Positions 39,919-49,295 of a stretch of 64,000 nucleotides of DNA are shown piece by piece (within the stretch, counting starts at the first letter, position 1; every line of letters starts with the position of its first letter). The stretch spans positions 49,016-113,015 of the forward strand of contig NZ_NFIN01000009.1 of NCBI RefSeq assembly GCF_002161765.1. Reading direction: 5' to 3'. A program made the translations under genes and the position numbers. The notes beneath the pieces are model-generated. The model did no database searches and was not told the DNA's origin. It was given only the letters and a program-made list of their open reading frames with translations. Source of the stretch: Bacteroides sp. An322 (GTDB lineage Bacteria > Bacteroidota > Bacteroidia > Bacteroidales > Bacteroidaceae).

Positions 39919-40068
39919 ATGTCGCTTGATTTTTTCTTAATTTTAATACTTTTCGTGCTCTACTTTAAAAAGAAATTGCTATTTTTGCAACGCAGTCGAG
40001 AGAAAGAAAAGGCTGAAGAGGCATTCTGGAAACTTGATTATAGCGAAGATAAAAGCGAGTGTTTATAA
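39919..40068 (+). CDS. Candidate 49-residue membrane protein
   Basis: The frame begins SLDFFLILILFVLYFKKK, a clear membrane segment followed by positive residues, and ends with a charged tail (EKEKAEEAFWKLDYSEDK). The shape is that of a small single-pass protein. However, the presumed gapA -7 element lies inside it, and no homologue is known to me. It may be chance in an AT-rich leader. Confidence 0.3.
   Translation: MSLDFFLILILFVLYFKKKLLFLQRSREKEKAEEAFWKLDYSEDKSECL
39980..39987 (+). promoter_or_regulatory. -7 element of gapA
   Basis: TATTTTTG matches TAnnTTTG; the -33 element is poor (TTTC near 39951). The start codon is 113 bases downstream, so the leader is long for such a highly expressed gene. 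Confidence 0.55.
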
Positions 40069-40079
40069 CTATATTATAG

Positions 40080-41111
<1,032 letters not shown>

Positions 41112-41159
41112 TCATTGGTCGTTAGACGACAATTTTGATTAATAAGAATTTATAATAAG

Positions 41160-41198
41160 GGAGAGAAGTCATCCTTACGGGTGGCTTCTCTTTTTTTT
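41160..41198 (+). terminator. Terminator of gapA
   Basis: AGAGAAGTCATCC pairs with GGTGGCTTCTCT around TTACG, followed by eight T. It separates gapA from the ABC ATPase gene, which starts 18 bases later. Confidence 0.9.
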
Positions 41199-41215
41199 CT
41201 TTATATAAAGTCTAA

Positions 41216-42256
41216 ATGAGAGAAAAAGAAACGATTAAGCTCAGCCGTCTTTCGACCGGTTATTCCGGGAAACACGGTGTGATACGGGTTGCTGCAGATA
41301 TTGACGCATCGGTGTATGGAGGCGAACTTACTTGTCTGTTGGGGGCGAACGGAGCAGGGAAATCTACTTTGTTGCGTACGTTGTCGGCATCCCAGCCTCC
41401 GCTTTCGGGTGAAGTTTGGATAGGAGAGAAGCGTTTGGCTGAGTATTCGGATAAGGAATTGGCAAAAGTGGTAGGGATTGTGCTCACAGAGCGTTGCGAA
41501 GTGGAAAACCTGACTGTAGAAGAATTGGTTGGAATGGGAAGGACTCCGTACACTGGTTTTTGGGGAACGCTCCGTAAAGAAGATAAACAAATCGTTGCAG
41601 AAGCCATTTCGCAAGTCGGAATTTCGAAGCTGTCTCATCGTATGGTGCAGACCCTGAGCGACGGGGAGCGCCAAAAGGTTATGATAGCCAAGGCGTTGGC
41701 TCAGCAGACTCCCATTATCCTTTTAGACGAGCCTACCGCTTTTCTCGATTTCTCCAGTAAAGTGGAAGTGATGCGCCTGTTGCGTACTTTGGCGCATGAT
41801 TTAGGCAAGACCGTTTTCCTCTCTACACACGATTTGGAATTGGCTCTTCAGATAGCCGACAAGCTTTGGTTGATGAATGCCGGTGGAATTGTTGCCGGTA
41901 CTCCCGAAGACCTTTCATTAAGTGGTATGCTCGAAGCCTTTTTCGCTCACGAAGGTATCGTTTTCGACCCGCATACAGGTTTGTTCCGCATCGCATTTGA
42001 TTATGTGCAAAACATCCGCCTTATAGGCGAGGGATATCGGTACGATATGGTGCAGAAAGCCTTGCGCAGGCAGGGTATCCGTGCCGGGCATGAAGTCCGT
42101 TCCTTGTCTTATATAGATGCCGGAAGTTTAGATACCGATTCTTTTGTTTGGCATCCGGAATCAGGAGAAGCGGTTTTGTTCGAGACAATCGGCGATATGC
42201 TTGATTACATCGCTCCGATTCTTATTGATAAAGAAACGCGGATTTTCGCAGATTAA
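41216..42256 (+). CDS. Iron/cobalamin-type ABC transporter ATPase, orphan
   Basis: This is an ABC ATPase of the FecE/BtuD group. Walker A is GANGAGKSTLLR, the signature is LSDGERQKVMIA, Walker B is IILLDEPTAFLDF, and the switch histidine is in STHDLEL. The C-terminal 90 residues go beyond the usual domain and end FETIGDMLDYI, an extension likely to contact partner or ligand. The permease and binding-protein genes are missing. The last eight codons and stop (KETRIFAD) are encoded by an arm of family B copy B2. Confidence 0.88.
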   Translation: MREKETIKLSRLSTGYSGKHGVIRVAADIDASVYGGELTCLLGANGAGKSTLLRTLSASQPPLSGEVWIGEKRLAEYSDKELAKVVGIVLTERCEVENLTVEELVGMGRTPYTGFWGTLRKEDKQIVAEAISQVGISKLSHRMVQTLSDGERQKVMIAKALAQQTPIILLDEPTAFLDFSSKVEVMRLLRTLAHDLGKTVFLSTHDLELALQIADKLWLMNAGGIVAGTPEDLSLSGMLEAFFAHEGIVFDPHTGLFRIAFDYVQNIRLIGEGYRYDMVQKALRRQGIRAGHEVRSLSYIDAGSLDTDSFVWHPESGEAVLFETIGDMLDYIAPILIDKETRIFAD

Positions 42257-42317
42257 CGCGAATAGAAGAAGAAAATTAAATTATAATCTGCGAAAATCTG
42301 CGTGAATCTGCATTTCT
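42233..42317. repeat. Family B inverted repeat, copy B2
   Basis: The left arm (GAAACGCGGATTTTCGCAGA) encodes the C-terminus of the ABC ATPase. The right arm ends TCTGCGTGAATCTGCATTTC. The spacer is short and AT-rich. It lies between convergent genes. Confidence 0.85.
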
Positions 42318-42329
42318 GAATAAATACAT

Positions 42330-42989
42330 TTACCGTTGGGTAGGAAGGGTAAATTCTTGCCAGTCGTATTCCCTCCCTTCATAGTCGGCAATGGCAATAT
42401 GGATGATGACTTCTCCGTCCTTCAAGCGTTTTCCTCCTCGGATGTGGGCGGTGTATTTGATGCCTTCGTGGGGCGCGATTTGCTCCAACATGACTGAGGG
42501 TGATACATAAATTCGTTTGTTATTGGTCTGCACGATAGGTACGGCATTATACACCGTTTCGTGGCTCGTATTGATAATTTCGAAGATGACTTTGCTATGT
42601 TCTTCCGATTCGATGACATGGTTCCGGTTTTCGTCTATGAAACGGATGTTCCTGATTTGCAGGTAGCCGACACTGGAAGGGATGTCGCTTGGTTGAGGAG
42701 TATAGACACGTTGCTCTTCCACTGGGTAGCCCTCTTGTGCCTTCCGTTTTTGTGTCGAACTGATTGCTCCTCCGATAGCCGCTCCGGCTAATGTGCCCAC
42801 CAAAGTACCGATAGCCGAACCACGGTAGCCTCCGTCCCAATGCCGGTTGCTTCCCACCAGTCCGCCAATCGCTCCTCCTACGTTTCCGCCTATCGAAGCT
42901 CCCGCTAGGGTAGACGTAGCCTGATACGTACTTCCGCATCCACAAAGTAGTAACGTTGCCAATCCTAAAACAATTATTTTTTGTTTCAT
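42330..42989 (-). CDS. Glycine-zipper lipoprotein
   Basis: The lipoprotein signal ends LLCGC. Next comes a glycine-zipper region (GASIGGNVGGAIGGLVG and GTLVGTLAGAAIGGA, about residues 30-80), which can insert into or pack against membranes. The last 110 residues are a beta-rich domain of the kind found in envelope lipoproteins (YLQIRNIRFIDENRN). Function unknown. The start is the ATG at 42989. A -7 element TATCTTTG is at 43019-43026. Confidence 0.82.
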   Translation of the reverse strand: MKQKIIVLGLATLLLCGCGSTYQATSTLAGASIGGNVGGAIGGLVGSNRHWDGGYRGSAIGTLVGTLAGAAIGGAISSTQKRKAQEGYPVEEQRVYTPQPSDIPSSVGYLQIRNIRFIDENRNHVIESEEHSKVIFEIINTSHETVYNAVPIVQTNNKRIYVSPSVMLEQIAPHEGIKYTAHIRGGKRLKDGEVIIHIAIADYEGREYDWQEFTLPTQR

Positions 42990-43070
42990 ATCTATTGGTT
43001 TAATGGTTTTTCCATTGACAAAGATAACGAAAGATTTGAATATTTGTTCGCTCTTCATAAGCAAATTGTA

Positions 43071-43102
43071 TTTGTGTATGTGAACTTTTCTTTGTATATT
43101 TG
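43071..43102 (+). promoter_or_regulatory. Promoter of the YitT-like gene
   Basis: TTTG (43071-43074) stands 20 bases before TATATTTG (43095-43102); the start codon is at 43125. The divergent lipoprotein has its own -7 element 50 bases to the left. Confidence 0.8.
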
Positions 43103-43124
43103 CTGCATAAAAATAAGAAAACGT

Positions 43125-44087
43125 ATGAAGAAGACAATAAGCGGATGGTTGAATATTTTGGTGGGCTGCATTATCTTGGCGGCTGGGTTTGTGTTTTTCA
43201 TTAACCCGTATAACATTGTTCCGGGTGGTGTGTACGGGGCAAGTATCGTGTTGCACAATCTGTTCCCTTCCATTCAGGTGGGTACGTTCGGATATATGTT
43301 CGATATTCCGTTACTCATCCTTTCGGTTATCTTTTTGGGAACTAAGTTAGGGGCACGGACGATTGCGGCGGCATTGACAACTCCTTTATTAATGAACGTG
43401 ATGTCGCGTTTGGCATATCCTACGCGGGAAGCCTTGCATGCGCTCGATCCTTCCCAGCTTTTGGGAGGCATTATGGATTTGTCGGACCACTTGATGTTGA
43501 CCACTGTGATGGGTGCTGTGTTGATAGGCATTGGGAGCGGCATTGTGGTGAAGAACCAGGCTACTACGGGCGGGAGTGATATTGTAGCGATGATGCTTCA
43601 GAAGTATATGCACATCCGTTTTTCGCGTGCAATTTTGTTGGTGGACGGGATAGTCGTTTGCTTTGGTTTGCTGGTGATAGGCTTCGGATTGGGAAGCGGG
43701 GAGATGCCGGAAGAACCTTCCGTTTATTTGTCTTTGTATTCGTTGATAGCCATTTTCATTTGTTCGCGTGTGATTGCTTATATGATAACCGGTGCGAAGA
43801 ACGATAAGCTGATTTTTGTTATCAGTGATAAGGAACTGCCTGATTTGCATAAGTACATCTTGAAAGACTTGGACCGTACCGCTACGTGTATCAAGAGTAG
43901 CGGATTATATACGAAAGAAGAAAAGGAAATGATTTTCCTTGTGGTGAGCTACAAAGAAGTGGCGGGCGTAAAAGCCACGATAAAGCTTGCCGACCCGCGT
44001 GCCTTTGTGGTAGTGACCGATGCTTACGATACTTTTGGCGAAGGCTGGAAACAATTGCCTTCACCCAATGAGATTGAGCCGGAATAA
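43125..44087 (+). CDS. YitT-family membrane protein
   Basis: The protein has five to six hydrophobic segments (AAGFVFFINPYNIVPGGVYG, IGSGIVVKNQATTGGSDIVA) and a C-terminal cytosolic DUF2179 domain (LIFVISDKELPDL ... YDTFGEGWK). YitT proteins are widespread transporters or sensors of unknown substrate. The ATG at 43125 is chosen, because the promoter lies within the upstream extension of the frame. It is monocistronic. Confidence 0.88.
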   Translation: MKKTISGWLNILVGCIILAAGFVFFINPYNIVPGGVYGASIVLHNLFPSIQVGTFGYMFDIPLLILSVIFLGTKLGARTIAAALTTPLLMNVMSRLAYPTREALHALDPSQLLGGIMDLSDHLMLTTVMGAVLIGIGSGIVVKNQATTGGSDIVAMMLQKYMHIRFSRAILLVDGIVVCFGLLVIGFGLGSGEMPEEPSVYLSLYSLIAIFICSRVIAYMITGAKNDKLIFVISDKELPDLHKYILKDLDRTATCIKSSGLYTKEEKEMIFLVVSYKEVAGVKATIKLADPRAFVVVTDAYDTFGEGWKQLPSPNEIEPE

Positions 44088-44141
44088 AGGCTTTTTCTGG
44101 ATATTCTTTCCTTTTGATTTTCAACTCTTCGGTAAAATGAT

Positions 44142-44149
44142 TACTTTTG
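44142..44149 (+). promoter_or_regulatory. -7 element of the AAA-ATPase gene
   Basis: TACTTTTG matches TAnnTTTG, 28 bases before the start codon. A TTTG lies 25 bases upstream, further than usual. Confidence 0.5.
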
Positions 44150-44177
44150 TGAAGTATTCATGAAAAAAGAATGATGT

Positions 44178-45746
44178 ATGAACCAGCCAGCGCGAAAGAA
44201 ATATCCGATAGGAATGCAGTCCTTTTCGACAATGTGGAAAGAGAATTACCTGTATATTGATAAGACGGAATATATTTACCGCATGACGCATTCCGATAGT
44301 AAATATATGTTTTTGAGTCGTCCGCGCCGTTTCGGAAAATCATTGTTAGTAGATACGTTGCATGCTTATTTTGAAGGGAAAAAAGAATTGTTCGAGGGGC
44401 TTGCCATAGAAAAGCTGGAAACAGAATGGGTGCAATATCCTGTTTTGCATTTCGACTTTAGCACGGCAAAGAATTTGAATAAAGAAGAGTTGGAAAGCGA
44501 ACTTTCTTTTAAGCTTGCTAAGTATGAAGAGGTATACGGGCGCAAAGAAGGAGATGAAAGACCCAACCAGCGTTTGCAAGGTTTGATAGAACGGGCATAT
44601 CGCCAAACAGGTAAGGAAGTGGTGGTTTTAATCGATGAATACGATGCGCCGTTATTGGATGTGATGCATGAAGAAAAAGACTTGCCTGTGCTTCGTAACG
44701 TGATGCGCAATTTTTATAGTCCGCTTAAGGCTTTAGGCGCTTATTTGCATTTCGTTTTTTTAACGGGCATCACCAAGTTCTCGCAACTTAGTATCTTTAG
44801 TGAACTGAATAATATACAAAATATCAGTATGCTACAAGAGTATGCTGCTATTTGTGGTATTACGGAAGAAGAAATACGCAGGCAAATGGATGCCGGTTTG
44901 GAAGCTTTTGCTCAAAAATTAAGCATAACGAAAGAGGAAATGCTTGAGAAGTTGAAAGCGAATTATGACGGTTATCATTTCACTTGGCCTTCTCCTGACA
45001 TCTATAATCCTTATAGTCTGATGAATGCCTTCAGTGAGACGCGGATTGCTTCTTATTGGTTTGGGATCGGTACGCCGACCTATCTGATAGAGATGTTGCG
45101 TAAGTTCGGCATGTCACCGGCTCAATTGGGTGGGGAAATGAGGGCGGAAGCAAGCGACTTTGATGCGCCTACCGAACGCTTGACCGGCATTGTGCCTTTG
45201 CTTTATCAAAGCGGATATTTCACGATTAAGAATGGAAATCTGTTGTTTGGTTCATACACATTGGGTATTCCTAACCGGGAAGTACGAATCGGATTGATGA
45301 AGAGTCTGATTCCTTATTATTTGACACCGAATACGCAAGCTACATCGGCGGCGGTCATTACGATGGCGGAATGCTTGTATGATAATGATATGGAAGGGGC
45401 TTTGCAAGCCATGCGGACTTTTTTAAGCACTGTTCCATACGCTGATAATACCGATTACGAAGGGCATTACCAACAAGTGCTGTATATCATCTTCAGCCTG
45501 TTGGGGATGTACACTGATATTGAGGTGCGTACTCCACGCGGAAGGGTAGATGTGGTGATGCGCACGCCTGCTGCGTTATATCTGATAGAGGTAAAGATGG
45601 ACAAGAGTGCCGATGTCGCTATGCAACAGATAGACTTGACACAATATCCCGAGCGTTTTGCTCTTTGCGGGGTTCCGATAGTGAAAGTAGGTATTAATTT
45701 CGATAGCCGCCAACGTACGATAAGTGATTGGAAAATCATGAAATAA
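44178..45746 (+). CDS. AAA-ATPase-like protein with C-terminal PD-(D/E)XK nuclease domain
   Basis: The protein begins with the family motif YPIGMQSFSTMWKENYLYIDKTEYIY. Walker A is RPRRFGKSLL and Walker B is VVVLIDEYD. The C-terminal 90 residues form a nuclease-like domain with RGRVDVVMRTPAALYLIEVK (Asp and ExK). Such genes are abundant in Bacteroidales genomes as multicopy accessory genes with unknown role; defence or selfish spread have been suggested. It is a full-length 522-residue copy, alone. Confidence 0.9.
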   Translation: MNQPARKKYPIGMQSFSTMWKENYLYIDKTEYIYRMTHSDSKYMFLSRPRRFGKSLLVDTLHAYFEGKKELFEGLAIEKLETEWVQYPVLHFDFSTAKNLNKEELESELSFKLAKYEEVYGRKEGDERPNQRLQGLIERAYRQTGKEVVVLIDEYDAPLLDVMHEEKDLPVLRNVMRNFYSPLKALGAYLHFVFLTGITKFSQLSIFSELNNIQNISMLQEYAAICGITEEEIRRQMDAGLEAFAQKLSITKEEMLEKLKANYDGYHFTWPSPDIYNPYSLMNAFSETRIASYWFGIGTPTYLIEMLRKFGMSPAQLGGEMRAEASDFDAPTERLTGIVPLLYQSGYFTIKNGNLLFGSYTLGIPNREVRIGLMKSLIPYYLTPNTQATSAAVITMAECLYDNDMEGALQAMRTFLSTVPYADNTDYEGHYQQVLYIIFSLLGMYTDIEVRTPRGRVDVVMRTPAALYLIEVKMDKSADVAMQQIDLTQYPERFALCGVPIVKVGINFDSRQRTISDWKIMK

Positions 45747-45748
45747 AA

Positions 45749-45786
45749 AAAGCCGGAAGCATCTCGTTTGAGATGTTTCCGGCTTT
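45749..45786. terminator. Bidirectional terminator
   Basis: A 16- to 17-base-pair stem (AAAGCCGGAAGCATCTC with its near-complement) has A runs at left and T-rich sequence at right. It serves both the ATPase gene from the left and hsp20 from the right. Confidence 0.9.
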
Positions 45787-45803
45787 CGCTTTAATGGTCA
45801 CTA

Positions 45804-46241
45804 TTAATGAATTTCAATAACCTTGTTGATTTTAGCTTTTTCTTCAGGAGTGCGTTTCGGCAATTCGATGGTCAACACACCGTTGGTGACGTTGGCACTG
45901 ATTTTTTCTTTTTCCACATCGTCCGGAAGAACCAAAGCCTGTTGGAATTTTGTGTAAGAGAACTCGCGGCGTAAGTACTTCTTGTTCTCTTTGTCCTCTT
46001 CCTTGTTTTCGGTCTTCTTTTCCATTGAGATAACCAATTCGTTGTCTTCACTCAAGTGGATGTTGAAATCCTCTTTCGTCATACCCGGAGCCGCAACTTC
46101 AACCTTATAGTCTTTGTCGCTTTCTATCACATTGATAGCAGGTGCCGTTGCGTTAGCCTTTACCATCCAATCGTTATCGAAAAAGTCATTAAAAATACTC
46201 GGTAACCATTCTTGACTGTAATTTCTTCTGCTCGGTGTCAT
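45804..46241 (-). CDS. Small heat-shock protein, Hsp20 family
   Basis: The alpha-crystallin domain (residues about 38-135) is typical: VIESDKDYKVEVAAPGMTKEDF and the ending NGVLTIELPKR. The protein forms holdase oligomers that keep unfolded proteins soluble. Length 145 is standard. A GGAGATT-like site lies before the start. No promoter of the housekeeping type was found, which fits a heat-shock promoter. Confidence 0.93.
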   Translation of the reverse strand: MTPSRRNYSQEWLPSIFNDFFDNDWMVKANATAPAINVIESDKDYKVEVAAPGMTKEDFNIHLSEDNELVISMEKKTENKEEDKENKKYLRREFSYTKFQQALVLPDDVEKEKISANVTNGVLTIELPKRTPEEKAKINKVIEIH

Positions 46242-46561
46242 AATCTTAATCTCCTATTTTTTAGTTCTTTATTTATCAAATTGTTCTTTTGGACTCCCTT
46301 TGCCTTTCGGCTTCCGAAGTTCACTTAGAGAAGTGCAAACTCTGTGCCGTTGCTTGGCATGGCTTTGCCTTTTAAACTTACGAAATCTATTTTAAGCAAA
46401 ATGCCCGCTATTTTAAATCTTAGAAGAATCCGAGGGGGAGAAGCGGATGGAACATTTGTCAGACGGATTGCCTATTTGTCAGAAAAGAAGAAAAAAAGTC
46501 AGTTTGATGTGGATAATATGCTATCTTTTCCGTATATTTAGGGGCATAAAGAGAGAATGCC
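46242..46561. other. Intergenic region between hsp20 and the Memo-AMMECR1 gene
   Basis: About 320 bases between divergent genes. ATTTGTCAG occurs twice (near 46453 and 46473). Elements TATCTTTT (46522) and TATATTTA (46533) on the plus strand are near-promoter sequences for the gene at 46562. A 65-codon frame (46344-46541) has no protein-like texture. Nothing else was recognised. Confidence 0.5.
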
Positions 46562-48058
46562 ATGCATACCCAATGGAAGTTTGTTTTAATTGTAATGATT
46601 ATGATACATAGTGTAGGAAACGCCTGCTCTTCGGGTGAAAAGAGAGTCCGTATGCCGGCGGTTGCAGGTGCTTTTTATCCGGCAGATGCGGATACGTTGA
46701 GAGAAACGGTTGTATCGTTCTTGTCCGAAGCTTCATCGGCAGAGGCGGACAAAGAAGTGCAGGCGGTCATCGTTCCTCATGCCGGTTATGTGTATTCGGG
46801 TAGTACTGCGTCTGAAGCCATAAAGGCTATTCCGTCTGATGCGGTCTATAAACGGATATTCTTGCTTGGTCCCAGCCATCGGGCTGCATTCGACGGGGCT
46901 TCGGTGAACAATGCTTTCGATAGTTATGCCACACCGCTCGGGCAGGTGAAAGTGGACCGTGAAGTGTGCGAAGCCTTAAAGCATGCCGATCCGGTCTTTA
47001 CTTACGTGCCCGAAGCCCATGCCCGCGAGCATTGCTTGGAGGTTCAGTTGCCCTTCTTGCAAGTCCATTTGCAACATGTTCCTCCGATAGTACCGGTTAT
47101 TATCGGTACACAAGACTTGGCGAAATTAAGAAGAATTGCCCAGGCGTTGCAACCTTATTTCACTTCGGATAACTTGTTCGTTATCAGCAGCGATTTCTCG
47201 CATTACCCTTCGTATGAGGATGCCAATCGGGTGGATAAAGCCACGGGGGAAGCCATTGAGAGCGGTTCGCTCCGCAAGTTTTTAGATGCATTGGAGAAGA
47301 ATGCCCGCAAGGGTGTGCCTCGGTTGGCAACCAGCGCATGCGGACAAAGCCCTATTGCCGTGCTCCTATTATTAATGGAGGGACGGAAGGATTTGCAAGT
47401 CCGACACCTGGCTTATTGCAATTCGGGCGATGCCATTTATGGGGATAAAGACAGGGTAGTAGGCTATCATGCTTTTTCGATAGTGAAGAAAGCGGAAGCG
47501 GATGCATTCGCCTTGACCGGGGAAGAGCGGGCACAACTCTTGCAAATTGCCCGTAAAAGCATTGATTATGAACTTGCCCGAAAGACGGACTTGCCTTACG
47601 ATTCTACGAAGATGAGTCCTGCATTGCAACAACATTGCGGTGTATTCGTGACCCTTCATAAGGGAGGGAAGTTGCGCGGATGTATCGGAAACTTGATAGG
47701 CTTTTTGCCTTTATATCGTCTTGTGGCTAATATGGCTAAATTGGCCGCATTCGAAGACCCGCGTTTCTATCCTGTAAAGGAAAGCGAGATGAAAGACATC
47801 GATATCGAGATTTCGGTGCTTTCCCCGTTGCGGAAGATTCAATCCATCGATGAGTTCCAGTTGGGGCGGCATGGCATTTATATAATAAAAGGAGAGCATC
47901 GGGGTACGTTCCTTCCTCAGGTGGCCGAAGAAACGGGCTGGACGAAGGAAGAGTTTTTAGGGCATTGCGCACGTGATAAGGCTGGATTGGCATGGAATGG
48001 CTGGAAAGATGCGGAACTCTATGTGTACGAAGCGATTGTATTCGGCGAAGAAAAATAA
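46562..48058 (+). CDS. Fused Memo-AMMECR1 protein (AmmeMemoRadiSam system B and A)
   Basis: Residues about 30-300 are a Memo domain (PAVAGAFYPADADTLRE, VPHAGYVYSGSTA, LGPSHRAAFDG, SDFSHYPSYEDA) with the histidines of the extradiol-dioxygenase-like metal site. Residues about 315-498 are an AMMECR1 domain (CGVFVTLHKGGKLRGCIGN). The N-terminus is a hydrophobic signal ending GNACSSG, so export or lipid anchoring is likely. This is odd, because the third member, the radical SAM enzyme encoded next, is cytosolic. The function of the three-part system is unknown. Confidence 0.9.
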   Translation: MHTQWKFVLIVMIMIHSVGNACSSGEKRVRMPAVAGAFYPADADTLRETVVSFLSEASSAEADKEVQAVIVPHAGYVYSGSTASEAIKAIPSDAVYKRIFLLGPSHRAAFDGASVNNAFDSYATPLGQVKVDREVCEALKHADPVFTYVPEAHAREHCLEVQLPFLQVHLQHVPPIVPVIIGTQDLAKLRRIAQALQPYFTSDNLFVISSDFSHYPSYEDANRVDKATGEAIESGSLRKFLDALEKNARKGVPRLATSACGQSPIAVLLLLMEGRKDLQVRHLAYCNSGDAIYGDKDRVVGYHAFSIVKKAEADAFALTGEERAQLLQIARKSIDYELARKTDLPYDSTKMSPALQQHCGVFVTLHKGGKLRGCIGNLIGFLPLYRLVANMAKLAAFEDPRFYPVKESEMKDIDIEISVLSPLRKIQSIDEFQLGRHGIYIIKGEHRGTFLPQVAEETGWTKEEFLGHCARDKAGLAWNGWKDAELYVYEAIVFGEEK

Positions 48059-48071
48059 ATGTGATTTATCT

Positions 48072-48197
48072 AACGCAGAGACGCAAAGACGCAGAGGATT
48101 TTTTTAGAGGAAGTAAAATTCACAGAGTTATTGCGCTTTCCTTTTGCGTTTTTTGTTCTCTAAAAATGAATCTTTGCGTTTTTGCGTCTCTGCGTTC
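48072..48197. repeat. Family A inverted repeat, copy A7
   Basis: The outer arms start AACGCAGAGACGCAAAGACG and end TTTTGCGTCTCTGCGTT. Nested inside are TTTTTTAGAGGAAGTAAAAT and TTTTTTGTTCTCTAAAAAT. It lies between the two AmmeMemoRadiSam genes, so it would fold in their shared mRNA. Confidence 0.88.
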
Positions 48198-48210
48198 AAT
48201 AAAAGAGAAG

Positions 48211-49218
48211 ATGAAAGAAGCGGACTATTATATTTCGAATCCCGATGGGACGGTGGTATGTATGCTTTGCCCGCATCAATGCAAGATAAATGAAGATATA
48301 TGCGGGCGGTGTCGGAGCCGTATGAATCGGGGAGGGCATCTATATTCGTTGGCATACGCACATATATGCGCTATGCATGTCGACCCGGTTGAGAAGAAAC
48401 CCTTGTTGCATTTCTTGCCGGGCGAGACCTGTTTCTCTTTGGCTTCGGCTGGGTGTAACTTGTCGTGCCTGAATTGCCAAAACTGGTCTGTCTCGCAAGT
48501 CTCTCCGGTGGATATTCCTTCCCAAACGCTGCTTCCAGAAGATTGTGCGCGCTTGGCTAAGAAGTACGGGTGCAGAGCGGTGGCTTATACCTATACCGAA
48601 CCGCTTACTTACTTGGAGTATGTGCGCGATTGTGCTTCGGCTTGCCAAGAGGCAGGCTTGAAGAACATTTTAGTAACGGCTGGTTATGTCAATGAAAAGC
48701 CCTTGCGCGACCTCTTGCCTTTTATCGATGCCGTAAATATCGACTTGAAATCGTTCTCGGATGAGGCTTACCGGAAGGTGTGCCGTGCGAGGCTCCAGCC
48801 TGTATTAGACACCATGTTGCGCATGCACGAGGCGGGCGTATGGATAGAGATCACCCGCCTTCTAATTCCCGGCATCCATGACCGGGAAGAAGATATCCGG
48901 GTAATGAGTCATTGGTTGGTAGAATACGGACTTGCGGATAATCCGTTGCATATCAGCCGTTTCTTCCCGCGTTATAAAATGCAGGAGGTAGAAGCCACAC
49001 CGCTTTCTTCCTTGGTTTCTGCCCGCCGCATCGCACAAGAGGAAGGGATGCGTTTTGTCTATATCGGCAATACTTCGCTTGCGGATGCCGAAGACACGCA
49101 TTGCCCGGATTGTGGGAATCTGCTGGTCAAGCGGGAAGGATATACCGTTTTATCGGAAGGCTTTTCGGGGGGATGTCCGGTGTGTGGGGCAAAGATTCCG
49201 GGCGTATGGACGTTTTGA
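48211..49218 (+). CDS. amrS: AmmeMemoRadiSam system radical SAM enzyme
   Basis: The radical SAM cluster motif is GCNLSCLNCQNW (CxxxCxxC) near residue 80. An extra cysteine set precedes it (CMLCPHQCKINEDICGRC). A C-terminal zinc ribbon follows (CPDCGNLL and CPVCGAKIPG). The protein has 335 residues. The ATG at 48211 is chosen, directly after the family A repeat; the open frame upstream is the repeat. The pairing with the fused Memo-AMMECR1 gene defines the conserved AmmeMemoRadiSam trio. Confidence 0.93.
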   Translation: MKEADYYISNPDGTVVCMLCPHQCKINEDICGRCRSRMNRGGHLYSLAYAHICAMHVDPVEKKPLLHFLPGETCFSLASAGCNLSCLNCQNWSVSQVSPVDIPSQTLLPEDCARLAKKYGCRAVAYTYTEPLTYLEYVRDCASACQEAGLKNILVTAGYVNEKPLRDLLPFIDAVNIDLKSFSDEAYRKVCRARLQPVLDTMLRMHEAGVWIEITRLLIPGIHDREEDIRVMSHWLVEYGLADNPLHISRFFPRYKMQEVEATPLSSLVSARRIAQEEGMRFVYIGNTSLADAEDTHCPDCGNLLVKREGYTVLSEGFSGGCPVCGAKIPGVWTF

Positions 49219-49240
49219 TGCATCGAAAAGCGGGTAAGGT

Positions 49241-49272
49241 ATTGGCGGAAAACGGAATATTCCCTATCTTTG
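49241..49272 (+). promoter_or_regulatory. Promoter of uvrA
   Basis: ATTG (49241-49244) is followed after 20 bases by TATCTTTG (49265-49272). The start codon is at 49296, giving a very short leader. Confidence 0.75.
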
Positions 49273-49295
49273 CAAGGATATATCATAGATAAGGC

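Noticed and set aside
46344..46541. 65-codon frame between hsp20 and the Memo-AMMECR1 gene
   Set aside because: No domain, no ribosome site and it spans the probable promoter of the next gene.
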